Assembly: GCA_036250225.1 (NCBI GenBank) | Contig: JAPZLL010000021.1 | Span: forward strand, 186,001 to 250,000 | Direction: 5' to 3' | Length of the DNA: 64,000 nt | From: Cercophora sp. LCS_1 | Taxonomy: Eukaryota; Ascomycota; Sordariomycetes; Sordariales; Lasiosphaeriaceae | In this document: positions 8,489 through 19,358 of the stretch, in pieces | Position numbering within the stretch: position 1 is the first letter of the stretch | How the letters are laid out: every line of letters begins with the position of its first letter | The notes under the pieces: generated by a model | The model's database searches: none | Seen by the model: the letters and a program-made list of their open reading frames with translations, nothing else | Told to the model about the DNA's origin: nothing | Translations under genes and position numbers: made by a program

Positions 8489-11400
8489 ATGGACGTCGAA
8501 GTCGACAAGCTTGTTGACGTTGGCATGGACGATGCCAGAGCTGCCCGCTTGGCCACCATTCCCGACGGGGACATTGCCGCCCAGTTCCATGAACTCACCG
8601 ACTCCACGCCCGGCAGAACCCTCCTGCCCTCCCCGATAGCGAGAGCCGTCAGCTTTGCGACTCGGTCGACCAGCCTGGCCCTGCGCGTGGGCACGCTGAT
8701 AGGGGGCTACGGCTTTGATGCTGCCAAGATCACCACACTATCGAGTCTAGAAATCGGACGGGCCGTTCTCGTGGCCATCCTCGGGAGGGCCGGGCGAGAT
8801 GCCATCTCCCGCTCAGGTTCCGAGCTGGGCAAGGCGGATGCTGAGACCATCTTGGAGAGGAGTCTCGAGAACTTGCACCGCACCATGTCCCAGATTGTCT
8901 TTTGGACGACAACAGGCTTTCACATGACCGGGACAACCTTGGCCATGTTTTCCGAGACATCTCAACTGCTGTTATCAACGCTCGACCAGTTCTTCGGCTC
9001 AACCGATTCGTCCCGGGCGATGGCGAGCATCATCACTCTTATACGACGCGAGTTTCAACATCCAGCGACAGGGATTCAGGGGGAAAAGGTTGGGGTTGCT
9101 GACTTGATGCTTGGTCTATGTGGGATGGCCTACTTGCAACGATGGAGCCGTCGTCTGATAGAAGAGGAGAGTCGAAATCTCCGGGTTGAGGAGGTGGTGT
9201 GGGACGTTGTTGTTCTCAGCGATGGTGTGCGGGTCGATGTTCATGAGGAGAGTCTTTATGGGGTGCATGCAGGAATGTACAGCCCGGACGGACGTTCACC
9301 GCGTGGTATTTCGGTACTTCATCACGGCCCCAAGGAAAAACTGCTGGCCACAATCGAGGACCATGGAGCCCAAGATAGTGAAGACGACCGAGATTGTCTG
9401 CCGGAAACCCGACTCAAAGAGCAAATCATCAAGTCTCTGCCTGAGAACGCCCGGGTTTCCATCACGACGCGGAGCAACACGACCAAGACAATCACGGTAG
9501 ACATCACCGGCGGGCCAGCTGACCTCCCTATCGTGCCGCCTCCTGGACTCGAGCTCATCGAAAAGACCAAGGACCAGGTGCCAGACGACCAGGCATTCTC
9601 CGGCGAGCACATTCCTCCGAGTTGTCGCGTTGTCTACCGTCTTCAGCGCACCAAGGAGAGGAGAACGTCCTTCAAGAAAGAGGACGGCGACATCAGCCAG
9701 GTCACAGGCTATGTCGAGGAAATCAACGATGACGAATCCCAGGTCGCCTCGTCCACAGAAGTCGATGACAAACCCGCGGTTCCACCAAAACCATCACCAA
9801 CAAAGACCTTTACCCCTGTCCGTCGACCGAGCTCGGCTGCTTCGGCCGCTTCTACCTCATCAAGTCGCTCCGTGAAGCCCTCCCGAATTCCAAGCCCGTC
9901 AATCTCCAAAAAGAGCATCGAGAACACGGCCAACCAAAAACGGCCCCGGAAGCCCCTGGCCAACTCTTCGGCAGCTGTCGGCAACCAGTCACTTGCAAGC
10001 TCACGAAGACAGTCGTTGAACCGGTTCTTGGCCGGGAGCAAAGAAGTGGAGTCCAGCCCAAAACTTGCAGAAAGGAGAGGCTTCAGAGATGTCCTCAAAA
10101 GGTCGGCAACGTTCCTGAACAAGGATGACTCGGGTTCGGACTCTGGGAGCAGCAAGAAGAAGGGCAAGCAGGTTGCAGATAAGAGGAGGATGACGACGCC
10201 TCCATCAAAATCCCAACCACAGTCCAAACAAAGCCCAAGCCCGCCGTCCCGGTTGGCGGTTCCCAGCCGACAGTCCTCGCTGATACCCAGACGCGAGATT
10301 CCTCGACCACTCAACAGCAGACCTGCGCTAGGTAGACCTGCTTCGAGGGATCTTGACGAGCCTTACACGAGGAGTTCGTCCAGGGCCAGCTACATTTCGG
10401 TTCACGAGAGGCGGCGCGATTCCATGATCTCGCAGACCGACACGTATTCCATCACGCACACCGACGAATACCGGCCTGTCACGCCGGGGACAGCCATCAT
10501 CAGCGATCCAATAGGGGCAAGTCCGCTTGGCATCTCGAGGGATGTCTCTGGGTCGCATGACTCCCCGGGGACAAACCACAGGCGGGTACGGTCCCACATA
10601 TATACACCAAGCATCTACACCCTCAGGACAAACGAGTCGCAGACAACACTGGTACCCTTCTACCACCCAAAGAGCGTCTTCAGCGACACCGAGGCATTGC
10701 CCACCCTCCGACGGGCAGGCACTTTTAACGGTATGTTCCCAAGATACCATCTCCTCCGCAACATCTCCCGCTACATGCGATTCGCCTCGGCATCATACGG
10801 CTCCAACTTCCTCAAGGTCATGGGCATTGCCAAGGAAATGCCCATCATCCGCGCACTCGACGACACCCATCACGAACTCCGCTCTTTTGCACACCACACA
10901 GCATCAGACGCAAACAGCATTCTCCTCTCCTCCTTTGTCGACCCGCAAGGCGGCTCAGACGGCACCGGCTCCACCAACACCGGCGTTCCCCTCGTCCACT
11001 ACATCTCGCTCGACCACGAATCCCAAGCCGTCGTGCTCGCTTGCCGCGGCACCCTCGGGTTTGAGGATGTCCTGGCCGACATGACGTGCGACTATGACGA
11101 TTTGACGTGGCGTGGAAAAGCCTATAAAGTTCACAAGGGCGTCCACGCCTCGGCCCGGCGTCTACTCTACGGCGGCGACGGCCGTGTCCTATACACCCTC
11201 AAACAAGCGCTCGAGGAGTTTCCCGACTACGGCCTCGTTCTCACCGGCCACTCTCTCGGGGGCGCAGTTACCGCCCTTCTAGGCGTCATGCTCTCGGAGC
11301 CAGCCCCAGGCCAGCAAACCTTTATCACCTCATCCGAACCCCACAGCCGTCTGCTCGGCGACGCCTCGTCCACCTCCCACATCTGTCTCCCCTCCGGCCG

Positions 11401-11989
11401 GCCAGTCCACGTCTTTGCCTATGGCCCCCCGTCTACCATGTCGGCGTCTTTATGCCACGCCACCCGCGGCCTCATCACATCCATTGTCAACGGAAACGAC
11501 CTAGTCCCGTACCTCTCCCTGGGAGTGCTCCATGACTTTCAAGCAGTCGCTTTGGCGTTCAAAACAGACAACAACGAAGCCAAAGTCGAAGTCCGCCAGC
11601 GCATATGGGATGCCTTCCAAACAGGGATAGCAGACAAGTGGTACGGCGGGACCGCGTCAAAGGAGCAGTCCCGTCTCGAAGATGAGCAGTGGGCCTATGC
11701 TGCACTCAAGGTCCTCAGAGCGAGCATGATGAGCCAGAAGCTGCTACCGCCCGGCGAGGTCTTTGTCGTGGAGAGCCAGCGCGTGTTGAGGCGCGATGCG
11801 TTTTTGCTGGAGGGAGAGGAACACTTTGGGCGGCCGGCGCAGAGGATCGTGCTCAAGTATGTGCGCGACGTGGAGAAGCGGTTCAGGGAGGTTAAGTTTG
11901 GGACGAGCATGTTGACTGATCATAGCCCGGGCAAATACGAGGAAGTCCTCGAAAAGTTGAGGATGGGTGTTATGGAAGCAGTAGGCTAA
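8489..11989 (+). CDS. sn1-specific diacylglycerol lipase-like class 3 lipase
   Basis: Intronless 1166-aa protein. The C-terminal third is a class 3 lipase domain: HYISLDHESQAVVLACRGT, nucleophile elbow GHSLGG (Ser about 922), Asp in NGNDLVPYLS (about 1004) and His in LTDHSPGKY (about 1145), the Ser-Asp-His order and the DHxPxxY ending of diacylglycerol lipases. The N-terminal 130 residues contain hydrophobic segments (for example LALRVGTLIGGYGF and GRAVLVAILGRAG) that could associate with membrane. The region from about 430 to 720 is Ser/Pro/Arg-rich and low-complexity, a likely phosphorylated linker. It would hydrolyse acylglycerols at membranes or lipid droplets; substrate is inferred. Fungal members of this length are common and poorly characterised. 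Confidence 0.88.
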   Translation: MDVEVDKLVDVGMDDARAARLATIPDGDIAAQFHELTDSTPGRTLLPSPIARAVSFATRSTSLALRVGTLIGGYGFDAAKITTLSSLEIGRAVLVAILGRAGRDAISRSGSELGKADAETILERSLENLHRTMSQIVFWTTTGFHMTGTTLAMFSETSQLLLSTLDQFFGSTDSSRAMASIITLIRREFQHPATGIQGEKVGVADLMLGLCGMAYLQRWSRRLIEEESRNLRVEEVVWDVVVLSDGVRVDVHEESLYGVHAGMYSPDGRSPRGISVLHHGPKEKLLATIEDHGAQDSEDDRDCLPETRLKEQIIKSLPENARVSITTRSNTTKTITVDITGGPADLPIVPPPGLELIEKTKDQVPDDQAFSGEHIPPSCRVVYRLQRTKERRTSFKKEDGDISQVTGYVEEINDDESQVASSTEVDDKPAVPPKPSPTKTFTPVRRPSSAASAASTSSSRSVKPSRIPSPSISKKSIENTANQKRPRKPLANSSAAVGNQSLASSRRQSLNRFLAGSKEVESSPKLAERRGFRDVLKRSATFLNKDDSGSDSGSSKKKGKQVADKRRMTTPPSKSQPQSKQSPSPPSRLAVPSRQSSLIPRREIPRPLNSRPALGRPASRDLDEPYTRSSSRASYISVHERRRDSMISQTDTYSITHTDEYRPVTPGTAIISDPIGASPLGISRDVSGSHDSPGTNHRRVRSHIYTPSIYTLRTNESQTTLVPFYHPKSVFSDTEALPTLRRAGTFNGMFPRYHLLRNISRYMRFASASYGSNFLKVMGIAKEMPIIRALDDTHHELRSFAHHTASDANSILLSSFVDPQGGSDGTGSTNTGVPLVHYISLDHESQAVVLACRGTLGFEDVLADMTCDYDDLTWRGKAYKVHKGVHASARRLLYGGDGRVLYTLKQALEEFPDYGLVLTGHSLGGAVTALLGVMLSEPAPGQQTFITSSEPHSRLLGDASSTSHICLPSGRPVHVFAYGPPSTMSASLCHATRGLITSIVNGNDLVPYLSLGVLHDFQAVALAFKTDNNEAKVEVRQRIWDAFQTGIADKWYGGTASKEQSRLEDEQWAYAALKVLRASMMSQKLLPPGEVFVVESQRVLRRDAFLLEGEEHFGRPAQRIVLKYVRDVEKRFREVKFGTSMLTDHSPGKYEEVLEKLRMGVMEAVG

Positions 11990-12313
11990 GCTAACAAAAA
12001 ATAACATGAGTAATGGCGCTACGAAACAAATGCTTTTTTTTTCCGGGTCAGGTTGGGAACGGACATCACACAACACGGTTGGCCTGGTTTGGGTTTCCTT
12101 GCGTCTGGAATGGAATGGATCATATCATGGGCTAGTTTTATTGGCTTGGGAGCTTTGAAAAACATGATTCACCGTCGTGAGAGTACATCACTCATTGAGG
12201 CTGCGGGTCTTAGTTTTTTACAAGTATATCTTAAATATTTCATCAATCATATCCTGTGTCCTAACCTACAACGCTCCCCTTTTTATAACGCCGCCCCCTT
12301 TTTGATTGTGTTT
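11990..12313. other. Convergent 3' flank between lipase and GH43 genes
   Basis: AT-rich sequence of 324 bp holding the 3' ends of two converging transcripts. No gene seen. Confidence 0.5.
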
Positions 12314-13303
12314 CTAGACCTTGACCGGCAAGATGTTGCCCGTGTCGTCGTAGAAAATCTCCTTGACTTGCACCGAACGCAGATGGTCAACACCCTTGCT
12401 CAGCTCGCAGTCGTGGTGGAAGAGCCACCAGCGGCCCTGGAACTCGACAATCGAGTGGTGTGTCGTCCACCCGAGCACAGGCTCGAGGATACGGCCGCCG
12501 TAGGTGAAGGGACCGTACGGGCTATCGCTCGTGGCGTAGCAGAGGTAGTGCGTATCGCCGGTCGAATAGCTAAAGTAGTAAACGCCGTTGCGCTTGTGCA
12601 TCCACGCCGCCTCGAAGAAGCGTCGGTCGTGGTCATCAGCCGGGATCGGCTTGCCCGTCTCCTTGTCCAGGATCACCACCTCGCGCGGCTCCTCAGCAAA
12701 CTGGTGCATGTCCTGTGTCAACTTGGCCACGCGAGCACCCATGGCCGGCACATCGCCACCCGTGGGCTCCTTGGGCCCTTGCCACTCGGGGTCCCACGCC
12801 TGGGCGCTCAGCCCCTTTTGGTAGCACTGCAGCTGGCCGCCCCAGAGCCCGCCAAAATAAAGGTATGCCTCGCCGTCCTCGTCGACAAACGACGCCGGGT
12901 CGATGCTGTAGCTGCCCTTGATAGGCTCCGGATCGGGCGTGAAGGGGCCCTCGGGCTTGTCGCCGACGGCCACGCCGATGCGGAAGATGCCCTCCTTGTC
13001 GCGCGCGGGGAAGTAGAGGTAGTATTTGCCGTCTGCACCCTGAGCGGCGTCGGGCGCCCACAGCTGCTTGGACACCCATGGGATGTCCTCGGTTCGCAGC
13101 ACCACGCCGTGGTCGATCACGGGCGCTTGCGGGTCCAGCGAGTCGGTGCTGAAGACGTGGTAGTCGGCCATGTCGTATTGGTCGCCATTGTCGTTGAACT
13201 GGATGTCGGTCTCGCGGTCGTGCGAGGGGTAGATGTAGACACGTCCGTTGAAGACGTGGGCCGACGGGTCGGCTGTGTAGAGATGTGTGATGAGCGGTGC
13301 CAT
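12314..13303 (-). CDS. Intracellular GH43 glycosidase (beta-xylosidase/arabinofuranosidase type)
   Basis: Glycoside hydrolase family 43, a five-bladed propeller that releases xylose or arabinose from short oligosaccharides. The intronless frame encodes 329 aa with no signal peptide, so it is probably cytosolic and acts on imported xylo- or arabino-oligomers. Catalytic triad by position: general base Asp12 in YTADPSAH, pKa-modulating Asp135 in SIDPASF, general acid Glu231 in FFEAAW. LWAPDAA and GGRILEP also match the family. Length fits a bare catalytic domain without a carbohydrate-binding module. Substrate preference (xylose versus arabinose) cannot be read. It converges with the lipase gene. 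Confidence 0.93.
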   Translation of the reverse strand: MAPLITHLYTADPSAHVFNGRVYIYPSHDRETDIQFNDNGDQYDMADYHVFSTDSLDPQAPVIDHGVVLRTEDIPWVSKQLWAPDAAQGADGKYYLYFPARDKEGIFRIGVAVGDKPEGPFTPDPEPIKGSYSIDPASFVDEDGEAYLYFGGLWGGQLQCYQKGLSAQAWDPEWQGPKEPTGGDVPAMGARVAKLTQDMHQFAEEPREVVILDKETGKPIPADDHDRRFFEAAWMHKRNGVYYFSYSTGDTHYLCYATSDSPYGPFTYGGRILEPVLGWTTHHSIVEFQGRWWLFHHDCELSKGVDHLRSVQVKEIFYDDTGNILPVKV

Positions 13304-14899
13304 CCTGATGGGGATGATCGCGGGGTTGTGGGAGTTGGAGTTGGGGTAGGTATATGTGGGGTGTGGGGTAGCTTTTTTTTGTCTGTGGAGGAGGAGGATT
13401 ATGAGGAGATGGAGGGAATAGGAACAGAATGAGACGGATGACGGATCTAGGAACTACCTCTGTCAGTTATATAGATTCCTCGTCGACGGGCCGCTTGAAG
13501 CGTCGGGTCAGGATAACTCCTCACGAGCAAAGCACAGCGTCCTGGGCACTGCGCTTGGATGGCGCCGGGGGTGTGGTTGTCGGGAAGAAGGCTCAGGGAT
13601 GGTCCTGGCCCCGTTTTCGAATTTATCCCCATTTACCCGTCTGGCCAGCGAGCCGATGCTGGTGTCGCCGCGTGGGAAGGCGGCTCAGCGGGTCTCATGC
13701 CGCAGCCACTGCGAGAATTTTGGAGATGCCCAGACGGCTCGCGGGGACAAGAGGGATTGGTGTTGACCAGATCATGTTTGAAAAGGTCCGTTGATCCGGT
13801 GACGCCCGCTGTGTCTTTGTTTTAGGCAGATCTGGCAATTGCGCCCTAGGGGATTCAATTGGTTGGAGAAGCGAGCAAGACCCGTATCAACACTCGTGGA
13901 GGACGAGCAAGAGTATTTCCTTGAGACATTGAGGTATTGTGCAAAGGTTGAATCGACCTGTGGAGAGATGTTGGCGGTTGAATTGGTGTTTGGCGGGGTT
14001 AGTGGGGCCGCTTCAGCGGATCTTGGCTGCGGAGCTAACCCCGCCAGAACCCCTGTCACTGAGGTTCACCCCGTGCCCGAATAGCGGGTCCTGGGGTTGG
14101 GCCACGGCAGTCATCGCCAACGTCGCTGCGACTGTGTGCCTTAACCCATTGACTATGCCTCCAACAGCTTGGGCGTTCTCAACCTCAATGGCGGTGAACG
14201 AATCACACTGGCCGTGCGTTGTGAGCTCTCATTTGCCATTGTTTTCGTGGAACAATTTCGGCCCAGATCAAGGCTTTGAGGGCTGAAATTGCACCAAACA
14301 TTTTTGAGGTTATCCCAAGCACCAACTTCAGCACCGATAGATTGTCCAGTCTGACGCGTCACCTAGTTGAAAGAGAAGCTTGCCGCATTTACACCCACGG
14401 CATTTCTTCTCGAGCGCAACGGCTCCAATCTCGCGAAAACGCATCTGACTTCAGAGCGACGTCTCCAACACACTCCACGACGCGTTGATGCGCGCCGAGC
14501 GGCTGAGGCGAAGACGTTGAAACACGTTCCGTATTACGGGGCACTTGATAGGCTCTCAGACACCCCTATTTCAGCTGCATGTGTAATTCCGCGGCCCACA
14601 TCTCAGCCTTCCCGGTGCCCCAATCGCGATGCCTTCCCCTGACGAATGAGAGCCCCTTTTTATTGGGTATCACGGTCTTGTCTGGTCGAGAGCAACCCCA
14701 CCATGCCTGCAATCTGCCTTGAATCTTGTGGCGTTCGAAAGGAAAGTTGCACGGCCAAAGGTGCTGAACTAGGGCTGAGGATGGGCGTTCAGCAAGGTAA
14801 ACCTGTCGAGATGTCTTCGACACGCTCTTGAGTGGACGTCCTCCCGGGTTTGTGCTCGCGATCAACCTCCAAACTCGTTCGACCGACAGAGCCGCGACG
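13304..14899. other. Long intergenic region upstream of GH43 and the 14900 gene
   Basis: About 1.6 kb between two divergent starts. Overlapping open frames occur on both strands but none has recognisable domains or a consistent splice pattern. I found no exact GGCTAA-type XlnR/XYR1 site on reading, though the search was by eye. Confidence 0.4.
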
Positions 14900-16891
14900 A
14901 TGTTGGCAGGGGCATCTCCTCCGTTGCCTACGCCGGCGCCTACGCTGGCCTCCACGTTTGGTGCTGTCCTCGCGCCGCGACAAACGACCGATTTGTACGG
15001 CTACGACACTAGCTGCTACGAACTCGACGGGCTTCTCTCGTGTGCCAACATCCTCACGGGCTGCTATGGAGACATTCTCAAGGCGACAAACTATGAAGAG
15101 GCCGGCAACTCGTGTTTCTGTGCCTCTGGCATGCCCTATCTCAACTGCTACTTGAGCGCCCTCTCGACGAACAACTGCTATGAGGATATCATGGGGACGG
15201 TTGGTGCGTTTTCTGGCCCACGCCGGCCTGGGACGATCTAATACGTGACCAGACTGGAACTCATACATGCTTGAATACTTTTACTCAACATGCGGGACGA
15301 TTCCTCCGACTGCCATGGCCCAGATGGCTCAACCGTGAGCCCAAGAACTCTCCCTGGGATTCCACCTTCTAACTCGATCCAGCACTGCCGTCTCCTTGGA
15401 CTTTGAAACGGTCAAGATCGTCACCGCCACGGGGAAACTCGAGCCTCCTCCCCAAGTTGCTCCGCCAAATTACAAGGGCGTTGGTCGGTTGCTGGGAGGG
15501 GAGTGCACCGAGACCGACTTCACGCTGGTTGATGCCGGAAGCACAGTCTACTTTGCTGCTTTCAACGGATGCAATGGAGAACGTCCACAGTGCTGCCCTT
15601 GGCAGGTGGCAACATCCACCGAATCACCGCCGGCGACGACCAGTGCTGCGGGTGCTGGCACAGGGAACCGCATCGGCTTCGATTTCCCCCAACCCGAAGA
15701 CAAGAACCTGGCTGTCTTGGCCAGCTGTGCTGAGGACTACTGTGCGTGTCGCGGCCGATTTTCGACAGAAGACTTGACTAACAACCCCCCACAGATTCCG
15801 TCTCCGGCGGGTGTTGTCCCGTGGGCTACTGGATGTTCACCACAGATGTTGGTGGTCAAACACCTTGCTACAGTTCAGTCAACCGAGTCGCAACGGCTCC
15901 TACCCTGACTGCCGGGTTGGCAGCACAGCCTACCGACACGTCGAGGCCGACATCCGCCGTTGTCAACATCGTCTGGTCGATGCGGTATCCAGTCGCCGAG
16001 CCAAATAGCGGTCTGTCAACTGCCGCTATGGCAGGGATTGGCGCCGGAGCAGGCGTGGCTGCCATCCTGATTGGTGTTCTCGCCATCTGTCTTTGGAAAT
16101 CACGCCGGAAAACCAAAGCATTGGAAGCAGAGAAGGTTGCGAATGCAGTTCAAGGCACACCGACGCAACCAACCCCGCAACAGCACCCAATGATGCAACA
16201 GCCGGCCATTCCCAACGGCCAGTTCCAACATCATCCTCCAGTGGGATCACCTCAAGGTATGCCGACGTCGATGCCTGGTCCTTCTGGTCATGGTAGTGTT
16301 GTGACCAGCATGTCAGCCCTCGCACCATCGCCGCTCATGCCTCAAACCACGGGGGCTTCCAACGGGGGTGCCAGCGAATTGAGCTCCCATAGCGGCCAAG
16401 GCCTGTTGCAGAATGGAGGTTATCCAGGCAGCACACCGTCTCCTGCAACCGGCGGCATGGTCCTCGCCCCGCCAATCGCTGAGGCAGATGAAGGCCAGGG
16501 CTTGGACCAAGGGCATCAACCCCAACCCACGCCTGGATATTTTTACCCGCACAACATGCCACCCCATCAACCACCGCATTTCCCTCCCCAACACGGCCAA
16601 CCACCGCCCTTTTATCCTCCTCAGCAGTTCTTACCCCCGCAGGGTCAGATGATAGGGTATCCTCCTGGTCAGCCGATGCCTCAAGGGCAGCCGTACTACG
16701 GCGTACCCTCACAGCAGTCTCCTTTCTACCAACCTCAGCAAATGAGCCCTCCTCGGTCGTATTACAGCCCGCCGCAGCAACCAGCGTACCCTCAACAGCC
16801 ACCACCACCACTACAAGGTAATATGTCTGAGATGAGTGCTCAACGCGAGGTAGATCCGCCACAGGAAGTAGCGGGCAGCCAGGTCCGTTGA
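14900..16891 (+). CDS. Single-pass membrane protein, Cys-rich ectodomain, Pro/Gln-rich tail
   Basis: Exons 14900-15203, 15253-15334, 15383-15741 and 15795-16891 (phases agree) give about 613 aa. The ectodomain has many Cys (TSCYELDGLLSCANILTGCYG, SCFCASG, CYLSAL, then GGECTETDF, QCCPW and GGCCPVGYW), suggesting disulphide-bonded modules. A Ser/Thr-containing stalk leads to one membrane segment, AGIGAGAGVAAILIGVLAICLW (about 327-350), then KSRRK and a 260-residue cytoplasmic tail rich in Pro, Gln, Tyr and His. The layout resembles fungal cell-wall sensors, but it is not a canonical WSC domain. The N-terminus from the chosen ATG is weakly hydrophobic, so the signal peptide may begin in an unseen upstream exon. 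Confidence 0.75.
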
Positions 16892-19358
16892 GCGTCGAAG
16901 CCAGCGCGCACCAGGACGAAATGATGTCCTCTTTGATGCTACGGATGTCTGTTGTTGACCGAAACCACCATTTCCGTTCGGGGCGCGGATTCCCCTGGAT
17001 CTGTCGTGGCTTCAGTTGCGACGGCGGATGCTCAGCTTCCAACGGAGCAGGGATGATGCCTGCTTTACCGTCATGGGAACAGTACGGGTAGAGTTCTCGG
17101 TCGTGCTGGTGGTGAATGCGTATCGCGAAGGCTGTTGGTGCGGATAAGGGACACTCTGTCGCTGTTCGGATACTGTGTAGTTGTATTACAGATGAGTCAT
17201 AATGTCGTGGGTTTCTGCATTAGTCTCGCGTCGTGCTTGGTTTGTGTCAGGTTGGAATGGAATGTTCGCAGCCTTGGACCGTGACGTTCCGCTTTCCTCG
17301 CTCATGTGATTTGTTGTCTGCCTCCGTCAACCGGAAGAGTGAACATAAACAAGCCCCCCTTTTTTTTTTCTGTCTGCAATGTAGAAGCGAGTTCCGTTTG
17401 CCTGCAGAAAAATGCGCATCTCTAAGCTCATATTTACTCATGCGTGTCTTCGTGGCATCGCGTGAGCGGACGAGGAGAACGGTGCAAGCAAGGGATGAAG
17501 GAGGGTATGTGGATTGAACAGGCAAATGGAAATTCGAATCCAGGGAGCGGTGACCGTGCGCCTCTCACCGAAGTTTGATCACGACGGCAGCCTCTGCAGT
17601 CGGTGAGGGTCGGGCATATGCCGGTATGTCCGGGCCGATCAATAAGGTGTTTCCGGACGGGAAGGATCGAGGAGATCTGCCAGCCATCATTCACGGGCCT
17701 AAGACAGCCCGGTCCAGACTTTGACGGGGGTGGTTGAGATTCGGCTGCTTTCTTCCGGTCCGCTCAAACCACGAATAGGCCTGCCTCGGATGTGTCCCCG
17801 AGTGGGTCGGTCCTAAGGGGTGCTCTATCTGGCCGGGGTTGGCTATGCATCAGGGATGTCAAGTCGGGACGTATTCGCTGTGGCGGGCAATGACGAGTCT
17901 GAGGCCGAAAACGGCCCGGACTTGGAGACGGGATGGGCAGATTTTGCAAGCCCAGACGCAGGGTGATTCGAACTGTGTCAAAGGCTGTTTGCTTTTGTTG
18001 CCAACAGGCGCGGACACCATCAGATGTTGGTCGAGGTCCGTTGCCCGGCTGCTTGCTTTTCCGCCCGCGGACGCTGTCGTAGCGCAGATATGTGCATTGG
18101 AGGGGCCGACTCAGTGAAAACCAGTTGTGCACTAGTCAGCCAACCGCATTACCTTGTGTCCTGTCGCTCCGAGTCATGGTCAAGCTAGGCGTTGTCAACT
18201 CGGGAAATTGGGCGCGTGATGCTTCATGGATCCGTACGAGCCGATCGTGCGTGGTTGTCTGGCCGGTTACCGTAACCGCGAGCGAGAAAATCGGAAAGAG
18301 TCGGAATGACTTCTTCGATGATTCTGGGAATTGGCGCCTTGGATCGAGGGATGACAACTCTCAAAAGGTCCCAAGGGTGTGGTAGAGGGCCCGGCAGGCA
18401 GGCATAAGCTATTCTGGATTAGGTAAGTGGAATTTCTTCTGTGGTGGGGTCATTGGCTAAAAGTCCCTGCGCCACCAGCGAGTTCTTTGGTTCGCGTGCC
18501 GCGGCTGATCAGCTGCCTCAGGCAGTGCTATTGCAGTGTAACCAGGCCCGACGGCAGGTTTGCGGCTTTCCAGATTGGCAGAACTGCACATCAAGAAGGA
18601 AATGTACGACCAAGTTGCATAGCGCGCTGTTGGCGCGGAATACCAGCACTGTGTGGGGTATACAATATACCTCACCAACATGCCGGGCACGGCATCGGCC
18701 TCGTGAAAAAGGCCGGGACCGTGAGGATTCCACACCCCCGCGGGAGGCTCGGCTCTCTTTCCCTTCGGGGAGTGTCTGGATGAGCTGAGCTCAGTCACAT
18801 AATAGGAGAAGGAAGGACCGACTGGCTACATAATGCTGCCAAATCGGAAGCCCTCACTGCAAAAAGTGGCGTGGCCCGAAACCACTCAACAGTCTCAACT
18901 CGTCTACGCCGCCGGCATCGCCACTTCCCATCAATCTCTTGCTTGTATCGACACGAGGCTTGGCCATGGCCACGGCGCCACCGGTTTAAGTGCACACGGA
19001 TGTCCCAGAAGCCTCCTCGAAACGGTCCCCGCCATGACCGATCGATAGGTAATCAGGATCTCCCCTGGTTTTTGTTCTGCAAATCTTGGCCCCTGCAAAC
19101 TATTCCTCACTGGCATGAAAATTCTGCACGGCTCGAGGAACCACAGGATGTGAAGCCACCTAGCAATTTCATACGTGGGCAACGACCAGGCAACGTAGGT
19201 AACTACCCGACGATTTTGGTTTCAGCTCGGGAGAGGGTACGGAAGGTCAAACGTGGTATTTAAGCCACGGGCCGCTCGATGCTCCAGGCGCTTCAAAACC
19301 ACAATATACCGCAGGCTGCAACGTCGAGGACGACAATACTGTCCCCAGGCCGACGCAA
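16892..19358. other. Gene-free 2.5 kb
   Basis: 3' flank of the membrane protein, then sequence with only short overlapping frames on both strands and no splice-consistent gene. The last 200 bp would be promoter and 5' UTR of the DUF6590 gene. Nothing repetitive noticed apart from short A/T runs. Confidence 0.4.

Noticed and set aside
12053..13432. 459-codon open frame on the plus strand
   Set aside because: Antisense to the GH43 gene, whose catalytic residues and family blocks are unambiguous.
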